From: Gymnorhina tibicen
Taxonomy: Eukaryota; Chordata; Aves; Passeriformes; Artamidae
Assembly (NCBI GenBank): GCA_013399875.1
Contig: VXAZ01003899.1
Coordinates: 1,473,817-1,537,816, forward strand
Length of the DNA stretch: 64,000 nucleotides
Direction of reading: 5' to 3'
Positions 60,923 to 64,000 of this stretch are shown here, piece after piece. The translations under genes and the position numbers were made by a program. Positions within the stretch are counted from its first letter, which is position 1. The number at the start of each line of letters is the position of its first letter. Below the pieces are notes generated by a model, which saw only the letters and a list, made by a program, of their open reading frames with translations, did not search any database and was not told the origin of the DNA.

Positions 60923-62032
60923 TTGCACCTTGAAGAGCTCAAATGGTATGATGGGAACAAGTCTAAGATATGCCCAAAAACTGAGGCTGTAGGTACCACC
61001 ATAGTAAAAGAGAACCAACATGGTTCAATGTCTTGAAAAAAATGTGTTTGACATTAACTACTCTTCAGCCTATCATAAGCAAAGAAAATAAAAATTCGTT
61101 TTAGTCCCTTAATGCTGAAATATAGTCCCTGTTCAAATATTCTCATTAGACTTATTTTAGTGTGGAAAAACAGAAACTTTTTTCCATTTTAAATAAAAGG
61201 CTTTCATTTTGTTTACAAACAGCAGCAACAAAAACAAATATTTGCAAAGTAACTGCACAGAAAAACAAAATAGGTACTAGCATTAATTCTTGCTAATACA
61301 GAACGCTAAGTAGATTGCTTGAAATTAATTTAAAAATATTAATTACATTCAGTCACAGGACCATAAAATTAAGCAGTCTAATGTATCAACACTTGAAAAA
61401 TACACTTGAACATGCTTACCTAGAGAGCAGTGGCCTAAACTATCAACTTCTGTAAAATTCAAACAATTCAATCCACAGAGCTTCAATGACACCACTCAGT
61501 TAACAGTTCAGGGAGTTAACAGCTACAACATTCCTTCCCTCAATCTATGGGCAGTGCCAGCACATCTCCTTTAGCTCAGGATATTGATGAGTATTACAAT
61601 GAAACAACTGGCAAAGACAAGTTTCACAGCTCTTGTCAGAAACATGTGGGAGGTTTTGCAATTTATTTTTTATGCTGCAGCTACGGCTTCAGAAAGTCAT
61701 AGGGCTGAACTCCAATATCTCCCTGAGAAGCAGAGTGTGAAGAACAGAGAGAATAGGATATCTATCTTTTGCTGCCCTCACCTACAGGCAGGAGGCTGTG
61801 AAGATAGGGTGAAGACATGACAGTAGTTGGTGCATCCTCACAGATTTTGAGTCCAAGTAGGAGAGGCCATTGTGCTTTCCTTGAACCATCACATTTCTTG
61901 ATCACCCACCTGCCTGGGGTGGCTACACAGCACAAGGTACGTCCAAGGGTGTGGTATGGCAGAAACATCACAGCACTCCCTCTTCTGATGGAAGAGGTAC
62001 AAGTCTTTATAAAGTACTGCTGCTGAACTTAC

Positions 62033-62099
62033 CTGCCATCCGCTTTCACCCTTTTCCTGCCTTTCATCTATTTTCAGCTGAGCACGTCAATTTTCTATC
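62033..62099 (-). other. Exon-like block, non-coding (speculative)
   Basis: On the minus strand an acceptor (CTCTTATTTATTAG, exon from 62099) precedes 67 purine-rich bases ending GGCAG|GTAAGTT, an ideal donor, at 62033. All three frames contain a stop, so if it is spliced it would be UTR or lncRNA. The interior (AAAGGCAGGAAAAGGG) resembles purine-rich splicing enhancers. Confidence 0.15.
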
Positions 62100-63741
62100 C
62101 TAATAAATAAGAGCATTTTATGAGTTACACAGTTACCAGATTTTGGGGTTTAACTAAAAATACTTCCGGTTTTGAAAAGCCAGTCAAGCTGCTGGTAACC
62201 CTTCCTTTTATATTTACCACATTACACAAAGTTCCAAACATTGAAGCCAAAGCTTGAAGTTCAAGGTTGCAGCCCATCTTTAATCATCTCTTAATATTAC
62301 AGGAGAGCAGTTCTGGAATATTATGGTCCTTTAATTATGAAAAATTACAAATTATTAGCATGGCCATATTTTACAAATAACACTGTGCTTTTACTTCAGC
62401 AAGCAGAATCAATGGTATACTGGTAAAATTTGGTTTGCTAAATCTACTGGAGTGGAGGTACTTGATAATTCCTTTTCAAACCAACTTTACAGTTTCCCAG
62501 CTGTTTAGTTCTCTACATTTGTCATGACAGACAAAGTTAAATTAAAAATTCTAAACCATCACCCTAGAGCAAAACTTGATAGAAAAGTGTACAGCAATAC
62601 TCTTTAAAATCAGCATCAAAATATATCGTAACACTATAAAGAAAACACACTGTAATTTTTGTGTGCATTTACTCCCCTACTCCTTTTTAATAGATGCAAT
62701 TTTCATGAAGTCTAATCACAAAGCACAACTCAAATGGGTGTCTTGCTCTATTCTTTTTTTGAATAGTCTAATTCAATGGATCACAGCTATGAAATCTCGT
62801 ATTCATCAAGGCATGTGTTTAGGCACAGAGGTTAGATGTCACTTGTGTGATTGATAATGTTTGTTTTGTGCTCTGCTTTTCAGTAACTCTTCACTTTAAG
62901 CAGCATTTTGCTTCTAAACAGGAGTGGGTGTAAGGACACTCAGCATAATGGAATGGGCCAGGTTTAATTCCCTTAATCACTTGGTCAGGGCAACAGAATT
63001 AACTGTCCACATCTGTTCCCTGTGAGCACACATGCTTAGTTTTCCCTCTTATGCAATAAAGGAGTGTGGGGTCATGATGCCACATCTAGCCTGCCTTTTC
63101 CTCCAAATCTGAATTCACAGGGAACACCCACGAGCTGACCATGGATCAACACAGACTGATTTTGGACCACAAAAGACTTGTGATGTGGCAAAACTAGCTC
63201 CATCTCGAGCCTCAGAAGTCACTTCTTATATGATATGCCATATATGTCCGAAGAGAAAAGAAGAGCTGTTGTGTTAATTGTAAACAGACAGGCACAGAGA
63301 AAAACACACCAAAAACTTGATATAAAATGGTTTAATAAAGAAGATGCTCTTGATAGACCACTGACAATGGAGTGTAACTGCACTCATAGTAAGGGTGATC
63401 TGTTCAAGACGATGTAATCCAGTAAAGATGATGTTCAGCATCCTTAGTCACACTGATAGAGAGCTCTGGAGAGCTGCTCAACAAAGGCCAGGGAGGGCCA
63501 GAGTCAAAAGAAAATTTGGAAAGGTATAATTTAAAATGGCAATTAATTCAGACCCACTGTTTTGTGCTTCTGCCTTGCCTCTGAAACCCTGTGTTTCTAT
63601 ACTCTGAAATCGTGATGATGGAGGTCAGCTGCTCCAAGTGCCTGGTGGTCACAGAATGGTGATTACCATGGTGCTCAGCTCAATCTGGAGCCACCTACGC
63701 TCACCTCCTTTTGACATTTATATCAACTATGCTTGTTTAAG

Positions 63742-63853
63742 GATGAACAGACAGAGAAATCCTAAGTTCAGAAAAAAAATCAACAGCAGAGTTCATGCTG
63801 GGAAACAAACACTGAATCACCAAAAGCAGAAGGGAGGAGTCACCAACAGGCAG
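63742..63853 (+). other. Exon-like open block with strong donor (speculative)
   Basis: A weak acceptor (TGCTTGTTTAAG) is followed by 112 bases open in the frame that spans 63638-63919, ending at an ideal donor CAG|GTAAGTA (exon end 63853). The translation is rich in Arg, Lys, Asn and Gln and is not recognised. The window ends 147 bases later, so a partner exon could lie outside. Confidence 0.12.
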
Positions 63854-64000
63854 GTAAGTACAGGGAACACAACACGAGTAACAGACAGGGAGCTTCTAGA
63901 AAGTGACAAAACCCATTAATTTACAGGAACAGCTGCACTGTTTTCAGGTATAAGAAATAAACTAGTTTTGGAGAGAAAAAAAACAACTTTCTCCTTTAAG

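Larger units (their letters stand above)
50701..64000. other. Non-coding DNA, no gene recognised
   Basis: AT-rich with short open frames on both strands (largest about 116 codons at 59782-60132). Homopolymers lie at 52992-53004 (T13) and 56201-56213 (T13), and a short (TA)n at 53539-53549. GC-richer stretches at 54.3-54.5 and 54.7-54.95 kb are not identified. Local tandem repeats and exon-like blocks are listed separately. Confidence 0.65.

Noticed and set aside
63649..63665. TCACAGAATGGTGATT, resembling an antisense CR1 start
   Set aside because: Similarity stops after about ten bases.
1..64000. Prokaryotic-type features, CRISPR arrays, rRNA, mitochondrial insert, provirus interior
   Set aside because: No regularly spaced repeats, no rRNA or mitochondrial sequence recognised, and no retroviral internal region next to the LTR.

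Overview
The window looks like AT-rich, non-coding DNA from a bird nuclear genome, most likely intergenic or deep intronic. The evidence for a bird is the repeat content. There are several CR1 LINE 3' ends, one of them close to bird CR1 sequence. There is also an intact solo LTR beginning TGTAGTGG, a start I associate with songbird ERVL-type LTRs. I saw no Alu, B1 or L1 and no bacterial gene organisation. A passerine is my best guess, but this rests on repeat style only. No protein-coding gene can be supported. The open frames are short and scattered over both strands, and none translates to a family I recognise.

Layout. 1-8092: AT-rich unique sequence with small local repeats. 8093-9356: a complete solo LTR (8098-9351) with 5-bp target duplications, GC- and CpG-rich inside, followed by an A-rich/(AAC)n tract at 9550-9630. 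9631-18060: non-coding, with a hairpin near 12.2 kb and an exon-like open block at 15.0-15.2 kb. 18069-19022: a TATA box, short exon, strong GT-AG intron and poly(A) signal, the best candidate for a small transcription unit. 19.0-33.7 kb: non-coding, with a two-copy 64-bp tandem duplication at 19961-20088, a perfect 9-bp hairpin at 22169-22189 and an internally repeated patch at 29.8 kb. 33700-33992: a bird-type CR1 3' end. 35655-35770: a CpG-dense patch carrying an exact CTCF core match. 39.88-39.92 kb: a second, smaller CpG cluster. 46160-46632 (+), about 47225-47310 (-, tentative) and 49620-50560 (-): degraded old CR1 fragments. 50.6-64.0 kb: non-coding, with a 25-bp tandem duplication at 52001-52050 and exon-like blocks near 62.0 and 63.8 kb.

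No genes act together here. What may carry function is regulatory: the CpG/CTCF patch at 35.7 kb, the TATA-exon-intron arrangement at 18.1 kb, and the LTR, which brings its own poly(A) signal and a possible splice donor into an AT-rich setting. I found no CRISPR array, operon, rRNA, tRNA, provirus interior or other new multi-gene system, and I say so rather than force one.
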